Assembly (NCBI GenBank): GCA_002189035.1
Contig: NEEC01000002.1
Span: 6,161,001 to 6,225,000 of the forward strand
Reading direction: 5' to 3'
From: Utricularia gibba
Taxonomy: Eukaryota; Streptophyta; Magnoliopsida; Lamiales; Lentibulariaceae
DNA: 64,000 nt
Shown here piece after piece: positions 34,604 through 47,462 of the stretch. Position 1 is the stretch's first letter. The number at the start of each line of letters is the position of its first letter. Below the pieces are notes generated by a model, which worked only from the letters and a program-made list of their open reading frames with translations, searched no databases and was not told the DNA's origin. The position numbers and the translations under genes were made by a program.

Positions 34604-35058
34604 ATGAAGCATATTGTAAAAATTCTGTCCTTGTTGGTGCTGCTGTCAGCCGTGTGGATCAGCTTATTGCAGTTGTCACTGATCCCAAAGATCTACACCT
34701 TGCTGGTGAGATCCTCCCCGCCTCTCTAGCAACTTCACTGCACTCTGTCTCTATACAAGAGCGTCCAGCACAACCATGGCTGCCTTACTCACAGACCATA
34801 GCTTATTGCAGTTACCCGTCTACTGCATCTTATCACTCGGGTGTTATGGTCTGCTGATGGTTGGAACCGGCCTCATGATGTTTCCAACTTGCCCTCAAGA
34901 GGCATCCCTATTGCAGAAGGTGCTTGCTTGCACAATTTTTTTCACATATTTCTCCTGCACATCTTCTTTACTGTCTGTGAAACAACATGATGCTGTAGGA
35001 TATTGTTGAAGCCAAGAGATTCCTGAGGGAGAATGGGATTGATGTAGATTCAGAGTAA
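34604..35058 (+). CDS. DPM3: Dolichol-phosphate mannosyltransferase subunit 3
   Basis: Three short exons (34604-34705, 34812-34919, 34999-35058) join in phase to give a protein of 89 residues. It starts MKHIVKILSLLVLLSAVWIS, has a second hydrophobic segment CILSLGCYGLLMVGTGLMM, and then the family motif FPTCPQEASLLQKDI with the tail EAKRFLRENGIDVDSE. This is the small two-helix ER membrane protein that anchors the catalytic DPM1 subunit of dolichol-phosphate-mannose synthase, which supplies mannose for N-glycans and GPI anchors. A 5'UTR intron ending near 34516 is likely. It is divergent from mTERF-3; site II-like motifs (TGGGCC/GGCCCA) lie at about 33899, 33934 and 33960. Confidence 0.9.
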
Positions 35059-38000
35059 TCACTTCAGAATGCACTTGTTCCTTTTACTTCAGTACAGCAA
35101 CAAATGGAAAACTTGTTCCCTTTTTTTTCCTTACAGCAAGAGACAATTCACAGCATTTCTTTACTCGCTATTGGGCCGGTCTGTTGATTGGTCTAGTGGG
35201 CTTTTACTGAGCAGTGCCTTCCTTCTTATTGGGCCGGTCCAAACAACCATCAAATTCAACCTAGGGTTCATTGGTTGAAATTATAATTTGTTTACATTTT
35301 TTAACATATATCAATGTTTTTAATTTTAAATTTAATCTAATTTATATATTTCAAGATTAAAACATATCAGTTATTAAAAAATCTGTATATTACTTTTTGT
35401 AATCCAAAATGATGATAATCATAATATATATATTTTTTATCATAGAGGGATAAAATAATAATAATACAAATTTTCAAAAATTATAATAGAATAGAATCCA
35501 ATTTTATATTTTTTAAAAACATTTTAAGTATAATAAAATCTTTCATATTTGATAAAAAAATTGATTTTGAAACGTTTTTCTTTTCCAAAACCAACTCTTA
35601 ATCCACAACAACAACTAGGTTTTAAAATAAAGTCAAATGAGAAACTCTATAAAAAGGGTGGGTTGATTGAGTGGATTTCATATAGTTCATTTAAGAAATT
35701 TGTATCTCTCACACATTAATAACAAATTTTATATATAGAATAACCATTTTTTCACAACATTAAAATACAGTTTGCAATACATCAAATTTCCCATCTTAGA
35801 ATTATTATTTTGAAAAAGAATTTTCTCATTTTTTCACAACAACAAAACCATTCACCCGAATCATGGATACGCAGGCAGGCAGGCATGAATGGAGAGGTAG
35901 TTGAGGGTGGTGATTAAGAGGGAGGGAGGAGAGTAAAAGTGAAGATGAAAACGACACGGAAATCCACATACGCAGAGGGGGTGTTTTTGAAATCTACTCA
36001 CTGTACATTTTTCTAACATACATCACGCACAAAAAAATGGACATAGAATGTATAGATTTCTAACACAATGAAAACACAATGCATATTTTTCAAAAAAACA
36101 AGGGGAGGGGAGGGGGAGGTCTGAGATGGCCGGCGGCCATCGTCTATCTATCTCTCCCGCCTCTCCATTCAGGAATTGAATGCAATTCAATGGTGCAATA
36201 AAGCCCGGCAGGTGGGCTGGTTTCCCCATTAACTCACACGGACTGGTTGGTTGCATGTTGCTGTTCCACTTCCGCGAACACAACATGCAGCGCAGGGGCA
36301 CCATCTCCCTTTCACCAATCCAACACACAACAACACACAAACCCAGCTCTTCTACAGCGCTCATGCAGACACTGACTCCCCCTGGTTCCTCCCCTTCCCC
36401 ATCCCCTGGGCTGTTTCCCAAAAAAACAAGAAGGATATATGTCTGTGTGTCCATGGCTACCTGAGTGAGAGGTTTTCTAGTAATCCATGGTACAGTTTGA
36501 TCACGGGGAGAAGAGAAGTGTAAAGGTGGGGGCGGGTCCACAGCTTCCACAACTCATATAAACATTTCTCATCTCATATGGAAGGAATTCATTCAAATGG
36601 AGTGAGGAGAACATGAGTGAAATGATGAGAAGCGGTTGAGGGTAGTTGAGTTAGATGGTTGGATCATAAAGTATTCACATTGCATTTATTTGGGCATTTG
36701 GATCATCCCCACAAAAAAAAAACTCAAAAAGAAAGACACTCCACTCCACTCATCGAATTAGCAGAGTAGCAGCCAGGTCAGGAGACTGCAATGTTGTACA
36801 ATGCCGAAAACAAGTCTAAAGTAACAAGTACGTTCAACTTTTGAAACATAACCATTCCAAAGGCATGTTGGCTGCTAAAAACTTTACCTAAGAGGATATG
36901 AAATAGACAATACATGATAAACATCCCAAGCACAACTTCCTAGCTTTTCCAAATTTATTGTATTTGCATTTTAAGAGATAGCCAAGTAAACCATAAGTAG
37001 AAAACGTGACCCCAAGGCACAAAAAAAGCCAGAGCAGTATGATGCAAAACTTGATTGGAGGGCTAAACCAGCATACCAGTAGACATGCACCATGTTACAG
37101 GAAGATACTCCACCATCACTCAATTTTATCGTTTGGAAGTGTGAAAAAACGGGATCTAAAGCACAGCCTGCGAGCGAAACAAGTGGCATAAATTTCTAAG
37201 TGAAACCTGCATTCGTGCCGACATGTAATCTCAGGGATTGAAGACCCTGTTGTCACATTCAAGTTAACAGTTTAGTAATAAAAAAAATAGTTTTCTATCT
37301 CAACATGTATGCGTAATGAGACCCAAGTTCCCTTTGGCACCATATGTAAATATAATATAGTAGCATCCTCATTCTTAGACCCATTAACTTTACTAGTTGA
37401 GGCACCTCATAATAACTAATTGACAAGACTCTCTATTTCTCAATTTCATAATGGTCACTTAATGCACCACGTTCTCCTACAGATAAGCAGCAGCCATGCT
37501 GATCTCCTAAATAAACACAAAGCAATTTTAGAACACTCGCTCAAGAGACTTCACAATGAACAGATGGACCAATGGGAAAAAAGGCAGTTGAGAGTAGTTG
37601 AGGTGGATGGGTTGCATCATAATGCTTTCATAGATGATGGGTGGTGGGATGAAATTCAATAGCCGCGAAGGTGTAGGAAGAGCTTTAAATCCTGTTGCTT
37701 CACCAAACTAGTTGAGAGTTATGAATGCATTCCTCAACACTAAGGAATCCATAAGGATTTCCAGACCCCCCCTTCTCCCCCACCCTGTCAACTATAGCAA
37801 TTCTCTACCATTTATGATGCCTCCTCTAAATGTAAATCTTCATCTCCAATCAAATCAATACACAATCAAATGGTTCTCCTAGTTACTACCCCAATCAACG
37901 ATCTACTTAAAAATACACGGGCGTCTCAACACCACTAAGCAAAGACACAAAACTAATTGGATATGAAACCACGTTCGCATACTGCACAGAATTATAATCT

Positions 38001-38611
38001 GAAATGCAAAGCTGAATGATAGTCCGGAGAGAATAATAATCCAGTAAAAAGGGGTAATTTTTCAAATGGAGTGAAGACGAGTGTGAACAGAATGAAACAT
38101 AAATAAAAGAACCCACCTGTCCCTAGAGGCCATTAAATGATAACGATGGAACAAGCCGCTGAGGAGAGGAAATGTGGAGCAATGAAGAATCAGGTGAGTT
38201 AAACAAAGGTGCAGAGGAGTAAATAAATTCGATTTCTTTACCAAAATGAACTTGGCTAGATATATAAATATTGAGCAACAAGGCTTTGAGAACTTGAATT
38301 CAAGATGACTGACATGACAAGATGGGACCCCTGAGTGCCACATTAAAAGCCGTTTCCCTAATAGATTCTGTGTTAAAACTCCACTCTCGCATATAAAATT
38401 CTTTTACTGATGAAAAAGCTTGCAGGGTTCATGGGGTCACCATAAATTGGCACCTATTCAATGCATGCCATGGGACGAGAAGGCGTTTAATGTTTAATCT
38501 TCTTCAATGGGATGGCTCCCGTTGAAACGATAGAAGTGATTCAAGTAAAAATATCCTACACCTGATGTCGAGTTCTCCCCTCCACACCTCCCCTCCCTCC
38601 CAAAACTACAC
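35059..38611. other. Large gene-free spacer
   Basis: About 3.5 kb in which I support no gene. It includes an AT-rich part (35280-35860), a GC-balanced part (36020-36560) with an open frame on the minus strand lacking recognisable similarity, and mixed sequence up to the promoter at 38612. It could hold a non-coding transcript, but nothing in the sequence proves it. Confidence 0.5.
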
Positions 38612-38618
38612 TATATAA
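38612..38618 (+). promoter_or_regulatory. TATA box of the WW-like/C2C2 gene
   Basis: TATATAA in CTACACTATATAAGCGAGG, about 90 bases before the start codon; transcription probably begins near 38640. Confidence 0.65.
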
Positions 38619-38708
38619 GCGAGGTTCGCACACTTCACGTCCTCCTTACTACCAATATCTCATACTAGCAATTGAGAAACCCAAGCTGTTTCCTTGACCT
38701 CATCAGTC

Positions 38709-39390
38709 ATGATCTCTTTGCAAACATCAAAGGAAAACTTACCTCAGGAAAGCTCATCCAGGAAGCGGAAATGGAATGATCCTGCTGGGGAAGTTTCTCA
38801 GCAGCCGGAGAGAACCAGAGGCATGAATCCAGTTTTTCATTCACATCTCAACAGCATAGCTCCATTCTCACCAGACTGGCAACGATGCCTGGGCATAAAG
38901 GTGTGTGTTACCTGCCTCATACTAATCTTGAATGTTCCTTCTGAAAAAGACCTGAGCATACTTACAGGAATTTTTCTCTACAACACAGTCAGGAGAAATA
39001 TGCTACCATGACACAAGGAATAAGGCGAGGGAGACATGTAATCCAGCTCCCATGAGCTTGGAGCTGGAGCTAAATCTACCTTGCCTGCCTTTGGAGATTA
39101 ATCACGTGGAAGAAAGCCACAGGGAGAAAGAATCCGGAACAACATCAATCTTTTCCAATAATTCTTTCAAGAATTCAAGCAGTATAAACAGTGTGAAGGG
39201 TCTTAGTCGATCACCTTCTTGGCTAACATTTGAAGAGGACCAGGAAGAGATGTTAACAGCTGTATGCAAAAAGTGCTACTTGTTGGTGATGATGTGCAAG
39301 TCTTCACCTGCATGCCCAAACTGCAAATTCATGCACCCAATAGAGCCTACACCTGAACTCTTTGGCAAGGGTTTAAGCCTCTTATGTTAA
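38709..39390 (+). CDS. Plant WW-like and CxxC protein, function unknown
   Basis: Two exons (38709-38900 and 38989-39390) encode about 198 residues. Exon 1 has SSRKRKWNDP and a WW-like start DWQRCLGIK; exon 2 continues SGEICYHDTRNK, then LELELNLPCLPLE, SRSPSWLTFEEDQEEM and a C-terminal zinc-ribbon-like motif VCKKCYLLVMMCKSSPACP followed by NCKFMHP. This combination marks a small plant-specific family whose members are mostly annotated as uncharacterised. The LELNL stretch resembles an EAR repression motif (LxLxL), so a role in transcription repression is possible but is inference. Frame intact and splice phase fits. Confidence 0.8.
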
Positions 39391-41022
39391 GAAGTTGTTG
39401 GGAGATGAATACAGCAGGTATGTGTGTCAATTCCAATCACCTCAGCAGCAGAGAAGGAGATGGAGATAGAGCATGAGGTATAATAAAATAAAGCTCTCAT
39501 GTACTTGGTGTTACTGTGAATTGTAACGAAAAAACATTTTAAGATCAATGGGTTAAGACATCTCCTTCTTCTTGTGTAAATACACAAGAGTTTCTAACAG
39601 TACAAAACCGCTTGTCAGTAGATATGAAGTGATTGAAAGCTTGTACATCACTACGGTTTATTGATCAAATGACACGTACAGAATAATGAAGACTTGATAC
39701 TAAGAAAAACAAAAAGCATGTGCATCAACAGTGAATTTTTTTGATCGTCACTTTTCATACATTAACGACCATTCAATCAAGAGGGTCCATTTCCAGAGCC
39801 TGTTGAGAGCATTCAAGAGTTCCCATACTTGCAGTAAAGGGCACGCCTGAAAACCTTTAAACACAAACACTAAGCATCGCCTTTTACCAACATGTAGCTA
39901 CCCGTGTAACTGAACCCAAATCGTGGTGTGGGGGGGTGTTTGAATAAATATAACCTCTTGGAAACCTTCAAGCATTTATGCATAGTTTTATCAGAATTTA
40001 GCTATGGACGAAAAAGAGAATCATTTAACTGCATTACTGCCCAAAGAAGGAATCTTGCAGCTTTATAAAGACTGAACAATTCAATTACACGGTGATGCAC
40101 ATTGGAAAAAGGCAATCAATACCCCTCATCAACATCAAACTCAACCAATCAATCAATCCTCAGCAACAAAATTAATAATTGTTAAAATTAATCTTGAAAT
40201 TTAAATTTCTAATTTTCTTATAAAAAGAAATAAATATTAAAAATATATAAAATTAAATAAAATCAATTCAATAAATTTACGAAAAATATCAAGCCTTACC
40301 TATCGATTAGATATTCAATTTTAAATTTAATCATTATAATTTTCAATTTTTTTTTAATTTTCTACCCCATTCGATAAACATATTTTTAGTTTTTTTTTAA
40401 TAAAAATCAAGAACGTTTTTGGAAGGATAGAACTGTCCAAAATTGAATTCACAGAATGAATCCCCAGAATCTTGATTGGCACCTTGTTTTATGGAGGATG
40501 TCAGTAGCTTGGATCCAATAAGCAGCCCAACCCAACCGCCGAGATCGGAAAATGCAGCCGCCGGAGTCGAAGCCGAGCGTTGAGTACTGCATGTTAAACT
40601 GGGATATTCAATCACAAAACAAAATCAACCCAGAACTCATAGGAATTGTTATCATGTAAGGTGGAGGAGCTTGGATGCCCTGGTTTCCACTTACACTGAA
40701 AAGCAACTGAAAATCCCGACCGGTGGGTTCTAAAGCAGAATAAACTGGCTGGAGATTGGGAACTCTATACTCAATCCAGCTTCACGATTCCACTAGAATA
40801 CCAGCAAAAAAACTTGGAATCGGATGGGAAAGAGAGCTTACAATACTCATCAGCATACCCCATTGCTTTCTACACATGTTACAACAGTGACTGTTCAGCC
40901 CGACAAGATGCCACCAGACCAGGTGCGTTGCATTATCCTCACCAGCAGCATTATATAGCACAGGAATGTGAACATGTTAATTGGGCATGGTTAGGTGCAC
41001 TGGAGACCAATCGGCCTGGATA
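39391..41022. other. Spacer without supported gene
   Basis: It holds 3' sequence of the neighbouring genes and AT-rich DNA (40160-40400). Short open frames near 40400-41020 have no recognisable similarity. Confidence 0.5.
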
Positions 41023-42647
41023 CTAGCAGTTATGGTTCACAGGTGCATCACACGTTGAGCCAGTATCTCCTAGTGAGACAGTAGCCAGAGATTTTGAAGC
41101 CCATGCCTGGGCATTTTTGGCTCCTTCTGGTAAGTTTCTTTTCTTGAAAGAATTCAGAAAATGTATAACTTGATTAAGATAGACAGCAAGGCTTTCCCAG
41201 ATGTTCCTTGTTATCAAACATGCCGGGTAAGTCCTCCAAGCAGATTCAGTGCATTTTTTTAGAGTTGGGAATGCGCAGTAGACCAGTCTCAAGATCACAA
41301 AGATAGTTGCTAGCGTAAGGTAAGTTTCTTGATGTATCAAATTCTCAGGAGATCTGGCCCATGAAAATGGGCAGGCTTTCGGTGAGCTTTCATGATTTCC
41401 ATCACACATTAAAGAGTCAATCTTATCAATCAAGATCCCGTCAGTTGACGCTTTTATTCCTGAAGCAAAGTAGATTATTTCACATTTAAAATCATCAGGG
41501 TGATGAAAAATCATAGAATGGTCCCTGATTCCATTACCCTCATAACTAAATCAGGCTGATTCATCAGTGGCCTATTTAAGCAGAAAACACTTGGAGAACG
41601 ATAAAAAAAAACAGGCAAGCTAAAAGAATGAATGATTTGCTTTCATAGGTATACTTGTTTGAACTTATATGGATACTAATTTAAAAGGAAAGGCATAATG
41701 TCAATGTTCAAGGACCAATCAAACAACTTTTGTTATCATCAAGGGGCCATAGAAGCTTACCAGTATATTCATCATAGAATGCAATGATGGAATCTAGAGT
41801 ACGAGATCCCTGATACCGCAAACGCATTGTCGAGTTCAGAAGGATGATACAAGGAAACCCATGAACACCATATTTTGATAAGATGCTGAAACAAACATTA
41901 GTCAGTTGATTATATGATTACTTATATATGCAAAAGAAATGGATAGCCAGTGATGAGATGCCAACCTTGGTCTTACAGCTGATTCCTCAATTGCGAAATG
42001 AGGAATGGAAGCAAAGACCGTTGAAAGCAAAGAGAATAAGGGCCTAAAAAGCACAGAGAAAGGGCATGTGGATGAATAGAACAGGAGAGCAACGTAATCA
42101 CACTCATTCTTGTGGATGATATTCAGCGCCTTCCGCAAGGTTACCTCATTGCCCTTCAAAACAAATAATTTGTCAATGCTACAAGAACTCTAAAAAAAGC
42201 AGATTAGCAAATAGTCACACTTTATGGGTGAACTAAGCAATTAGATTCAAACTTAGATCATCCAGCCCCAAATATGAATAAACCTCAATTTATACTCTTC
42301 ACTAATTCTAGCAAATCGGAGCACGACCAGTTTGGGTTGCGGAAAACGACCTAAAATAAAAAACAATAAACAACAGCAACGAAAAGAAGAAATCGCTTGA
42401 GGGAAGCACAGGTCTGATTCCACAGGTCGACACATCCAGAAAAAAAAAACGCATACCTCAATTACACCGCCAAACCTGGGAGGTTCCGCGCCCCAAGACA
42501 CACCTCGTTAGTGGAAGGGAGTAGGGAGTCCGCGACGGCGATCAACGGACAAATCGACGGCGTTGACGAAACCCTAGCAGATTGCGCAGACGTCAGCAAA
42601 CCAAACAAAGCAATGAATAGAAATCCAGCGCCACCAACTGCGGCCAT
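41023..42647 (-). CDS. 5'-adenylylsulfate reductase-like (APRL) membrane protein
   Basis: Four exons (42647-42504, 42153-41966, 41885-41761, 41459-41023) join in phase. The N terminus MAAVGGAGFLFIALFGLLTS is a signal peptide. A thioredoxin-fold domain follows: LRKALNIIHKNECDYVALLF, then the active-site-like CPFS, PHFAIEESAVRP, SKYGVHGFPCIILLNSTMRL. After it come ENLIHQETYLTLATIFVILR with a membrane segment and a variable tail. This is the plant APR-like (APRL5/7) family, which lacks the sulfate-reductase domain of true APR. It is expected in the secretory pathway. The motif is CxxS rather than CxxC, so it may act as an isomerase or chaperone more than as a reductase (inference). Confidence 0.9.
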
Positions 42648-43145
42648 CCTCTTTTCTTCTTCCAAGTGCCTTGGCAGAGATATAGGATCCCGACACGAAG
42701 ATGGCGGAAGCCGATCAAGATGCATCCCCGCCACCGCCACAGCAGGTATTTATATGGAGCAATTTTTAAAAAATACCATTAAATCGTTTTAAATTCAATA
42801 CAATAGAATCGGAATAATTTACAATTTTTTTTTTTTTACGAATACCTAATTCCAAAATTAAAATAATTTTTAAATTACAAATCCTACATTGTATTTTATT
42901 TCGTCTATTAATAAATTCATAATAATTTATAAAAAATTACAAATATCTAACATTTGTCATTCTAAAATAAAAAATGATAATTCAATACAATGATCACACA
43001 CAATGTACAGAGAGGAATAGCTACAAGTAACCGAGTCTGTCAGAGGGACGGCGGAGTGGGCTGCTGCTTCAGTTCAACACCTAGCGATCAAAATTGTTCC
43101 TGGATCCATCCCAGCTCCGGTCACGGCGGCCGGGACCGACACTTT

Positions 43146-45665
43146 TCAGGCCACAGGTTCCGATTCCGCAAGCAGAAGCGTGTGCCACCACCCACAAGCC
43201 ACCTTCTTCGCTACGCATCCCTCCAGCTGAACTTCACACGGCGTGTTCCGATCGGTCACATCGCCCAAACCAAGCTGTGTGTGTTGGTTCGTTGATGCAG
43301 AATCATCAGGTTTGTGAAAAGGTAATGAATTCAGAAGCTCTATGTTATTGAAACGTACCTGCCCATATTTGTTCCATCCCCAGCAGACCAACCGCCCATC
43401 ATCTTCAATCAGCATAATCAAGCGAAGAACGTAAGAGGAAGTAAGGTATAAACCAAATGGTGTATTCTGACAGGTGAAGACTAACGGACCTGTGACCACG
43501 GCGCTGTGCCGAGCTCCACATGACACTGCTTTGGCAAAAAGGTTTTCGAGACACGGGGCGTCGAGAAGCCGGGGCAAAGTCTAGATTTACAGAGATGGGC
43601 AGCCAGTCAAGGATGGTGCAATTTAGCATGAACACAGTTGATCCGATGATTGGAAGGGATGCTTCAGGGAAAGGGAAGTTGTGATATACCTCTGCTTGAT
43701 CAGCACCTGTTCCTAGCTGGCCAAACTGATTCCCCCCAAATGCATAGACGTCGCCATCAGCGGAGATGCATACAGTGTGCCAGAGTCCTGCTGCCACTCC
43801 GGCTATCCGGATGCCGAGTAAGGAAGATACACAAATGGGACTTAATTCGTCATCTGTACTTCCTTGGCCACACTAAATCAGCATCAGAGGAATACGTCAA
43901 GAGTAGTTGTATGAGAAAGCATGCAATGTTTTCTAGTCACCAATTGTAACAAGCTAGCAAATCGGGTTCAAGGGGTTTGACTTCACAGGGGTTTTCTATC
44001 TTTTATTGTGTGGGCACTTCCGGGGAAAAGAATCATGAGGAAGTAGGAAAAGGTGACCAAGACACTGACCTGTCCATACAAGCCCCAACCAAAACTTAAC
44101 AGTGCACCTGCATCTGTTTGGACAACCAAATATGCATGAGATTAACATTCATGCACAGGTATTTTTAGCACCGTGGATTCTAGTTCACCAACCTGTAATG
44201 ACTGCACTGTGTCTCCCTCCACAAGCAATTGCTTTTACACAATTACCAGGCACCCTTGATGTCTGGCCCTCTAGAATATTTCCATGGTTGAAGGATGATG
44301 AAGCAATGCAGGGTATAGGATGTGGCGAGGTCACCATTCTGACCCGCGAACCCATACCAAGCTGCCCCTCCCCTCCGTGGCCCCAACCCCAAACCTGTCC
44401 CACATCTGTAACTTTGACCGTGAGAAGAAAATAGAGATGAACAATTATGGGACGCATAGATAGCCCCAATACATATAAAAGAGAAAAAAAGTAACCAATA
44501 TAACGAGCTACCTGACAATGCTAATGTGTGCCGACCACCAGCAGCCACAGACAGAATCCTTACCCCAGGGTTGAGTGCTACCAAACATGGGACTGCTGAA
44601 AGTGTGTCATCAGCTGATGATGCGCTTTCGGCAATCTGCTTTGCATTTGATAGTCGTCTTCGCTTTGAGATCTCATTTGACCCTTTACTATCGCTGGATG
44701 ACACATACCCACCAGTTGATTGTGCTTGCGAATGGGAGCTCACTGAAACTGAGTCACTCTACAACAAATTAGTACATGTAACTCGAACAGGGGACAATGT
44801 GCACCACTAATGTCTGAGAGAAACCGCAATACCCTGATCATTCGACATAAGACCATGTTTCTCTAGTTTATCCTCCTCCTTATCAGTGGTTGATATGCTA
44901 GCGTCCTCAAGTACTTTTCCAGAAGGAATGCATTCACTCCAGCCCCATGTGTAAACTTCTCCACTCACTGAATCCAGCCATCAGTATTAAAAAGTCACTT
45001 CTCACCACAGACGCTCTATGGCTCAAACTAGTAGCTCACAGACTACCTGTGGTGGCAACGCAATGCGCCCATCCGGCATCGGCATTCACGATTACGACCC
45101 CTGAGGGAAGTGGAAAAGGCTCTGGCATTTCCTTAACAATATCAGTTGAAAAAGCTAGTCATGACCAACGAAATCGAGGATATCAAGTTATCAACAAGAA
45201 AAAATTATCATACATTCTATTACCCCATGTTTCCCGGATGCGATATAACTTTGACCTAAGTCATCCGCCGATCCCCAAGTAATTAGCTTTCCAGACTCTG
45301 GGGATTAAAAGGGCTTGTTTAAGAGGTGATAAAGATAGGAAAAGATCTTCTAAAATGGCGAAAAAAAGTGAGGAAAACAGTATATTTCTGAACAAAATTA
45401 AGGAAAGAAGGAAAATTTGCTGGCCGTCGGCGACAAAACAGGGGTTCCCTAGGCCGAGAAATTGCTCCAAGTTACCTGAGAGAGCAACTGCAAAACCACA
45501 GCCCCCACCGCAAACATCCTTCCACGAACCTTCACCTAGAGGTGGGGGGATGACTGCCGGCGATAAAATAGGGGTTCTCTGTGGCAAGGCTCCGGGCAAG
45601 TAACCCCACATGAACACCAATTTTTCCTCCATTCTCAGACCTTTCTCACTTCCTTCCCCATTCAT
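43146..45665 (-). CDS. RCC1-repeat protein, TCF1-like
   Basis: Several exons on the minus strand encode a run of RCC1 propeller blades. They start MNGEGSEKGLRMEEKLVFMW and GYLPGALPQRTPILSPAV, then GSWKDVCGGGCGFAVALSES, KLITWGSADDLGQSY, AGWAHCVATT, GEVYTWGWSECIPSGKV, a low-complexity linker with SKRRRLSN, and RILSVAAGGRHTLALS. Later blades are VWGWGHGGEGQLGMGSRVRM, ACGGRHSAVITG, CGQGSTDDELSPICV, AGLWHTVCISADGDVYAFGG and the final ACGWWHTLLLAESEPVA. The start and layout resemble Arabidopsis TCF1, a nuclear RCC1 protein involved in cold tolerance; orthology is likely but not proven here. The SKRRR patch could be a nuclear signal. The last intron (43358-43275, 84 bases) is in frame without a stop. 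Confidence 0.88.
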
Positions 45666-45975
45666 TTCACGTGGGAATCCCAAACTGGCACCTTCTTGTC
45701 CTCAAAACGGAGGAGCAATGCTACGGCGTGACGGCAACGGAGACGACATCACAGGCAAGGGTAAAGTGCCCTAACCAGTACAAATAGGGGTCGTATCAAT
45801 TTCAGGCTAACCACGCTGCCACGTAGAATCCAACATGGCCCGCACATACACGTGGCCGAATCGTGGCCACCAGATCATCACCACTTGCACCAAGCCTTGG
45901 CGGAACCTTCTGGAAGTTGGAGAGAATTCCCACGTCCTCTAATATCTACCCTGCTCGTCGAAATGGCGACACGTG
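45666..45975 (-). promoter_or_regulatory. RCC1-gene promoter with heat shock element and ACGT cluster
   Basis: A perfect three-unit heat shock element, GAACCTTCTGGAA, is at 45903-45915, about 240 bases upstream of the start. Around it are five ACGT-core elements: CACGTG at 45668-45673, 45849-45854 and 45970-45975, CCACGTA near 45819 and CACGTC at 45931-45936. G-box/ABRE-type elements respond to ABA, light and cold. Confidence 0.65.
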
Positions 45976-46109
45976 GCATCATAGGAAAATCCTAAGCTTC
46001 TTTATTTTATTTATGGTCGAGAACAAATACCTCAAAATTCACTAAGAACTGTATCGAATTCATTTTTTCCTTCTTGGCTATTTAGTGTCTTATCAATGTT
46101 TTAAATTTC

Positions 46110-46430
46110 GATAAAAAAATTCAGAAATTTCGGATTCTGAGTACATTAGAACACTTTTACTCATTTGCGAAAATGTTGATATAGTATTTTTGAAAATAGA
46201 ATAAATATTCTGAAAATGAGTAAACTTATTTTTCATTTTTTCAGAAAACGGAAATAAGTAAACCCCTTTTCCTTCCGAAAACAATTTAAAATATAATTTA
46301 GAATTTTTATTTTAATATTACGATTCCGGAAATGAATATAAATATAAATTAAACTTAATAAAAGAAATTCAATTAATCAATTTCTATAAATGCCATGTTA
46401 GTATTTCTGGAAATTGATAAAGATGCTCTT
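46110..46430 (-). repeat. Dispersed MITE-like repeat, copy 2
   Basis: Reverse-complement match to 15042-15300. One end shows AAATTGATAAAGATGCTCTT, the inverse of the GCATCTTTA end of copy 1; the other end is more eroded. Non-coding. Confidence 0.6.
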
Positions 46431-47438
46431 ATGCTCATGCTAAAGGAAGATAAACACACAACAACATGACTAGAAAATAAGGAGAACGAGCAATTGAATT
46501 GGGATTGCAACTCATGAACATTGAAATATAAAAAGATGAAATAGGGTTCAAGTTGTAAATATCATATTATATGTTGTACTTCAGGCGATTTAGAATCAAA
46601 TAAATGAAAAATGTTTCATAGAACATTGGTGCTCTTCAGTATAATTTATAAACTGTAATAGATATGAGCATGAGAAATCAATATTTTTATGGACTAAGAT
46701 GATATGAATGAATAACTAATCTATTACATATTTTAGAAAATTGTATAGGATAAGTTTTTTCTTAAATGCTGGAAATATAGTTAGATATATCTATTATATA
46801 TATACAAAAAATTTAATGATAAAAATATAGGATTTTACAAAATAATTTCTATATTTTTTTATATATTGATTTTTTTGATAAAAATAAATAACCTACCTAA
46901 CCATAAATACTACATATGTGTGAAAAAAATTTGGTCGAAAAAAATGATCACTATAAATTTTTATCTTGAAATATGAAAAAGAAATGAATAATGATCAAAT
47001 TTGTACTTCCAAATACCGGGATTGGCCCTGGACGGCTTCATGAAAACTCCTCTTTCAAAAGGGTGCTTCGGTAATTCACGTTTATGCATGTCTTTACTTT
47101 ATTGTTTTAATTATGTTTATGAAAAGTCTTGTTCTAGCTAAATTTGTTAATAAATGAAATTTGATTGTTTTTTAATTTATTTCAAAATACATTTATCGAA
47201 TGTAATATTATTTTTAATTTTATATATTAAATATACTTTATTAATTAATTCATATGTATTTATATAAATATAAATAGCTCAAACATTTTGTTATTAATGA
47301 GAATTTTTTGTATTTTTTAAATATAAAATAACTATATATTCATCTAACTTAACTCATCAAATATCTTGTTTATGACGTGTATAGAATTTTTACAGTAACA
47401 AAAAATCTAAATTTATTACTTTAATGATATATTTAATA

Positions 47439-47462
47439 ATATATATATATATATATATATAT
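47439..47462. repeat. AT dinucleotide microsatellite
   Basis: About twelve uninterrupted AT units in AT-rich intergenic DNA; a likely length-polymorphic marker. Confidence 0.9.

Noticed and set aside
34570-34857. 95-codon frame considered as an unknown protein
   Set aside because: The DPM3 frame explains the same DNA with three in-phase exons and clear family motifs.
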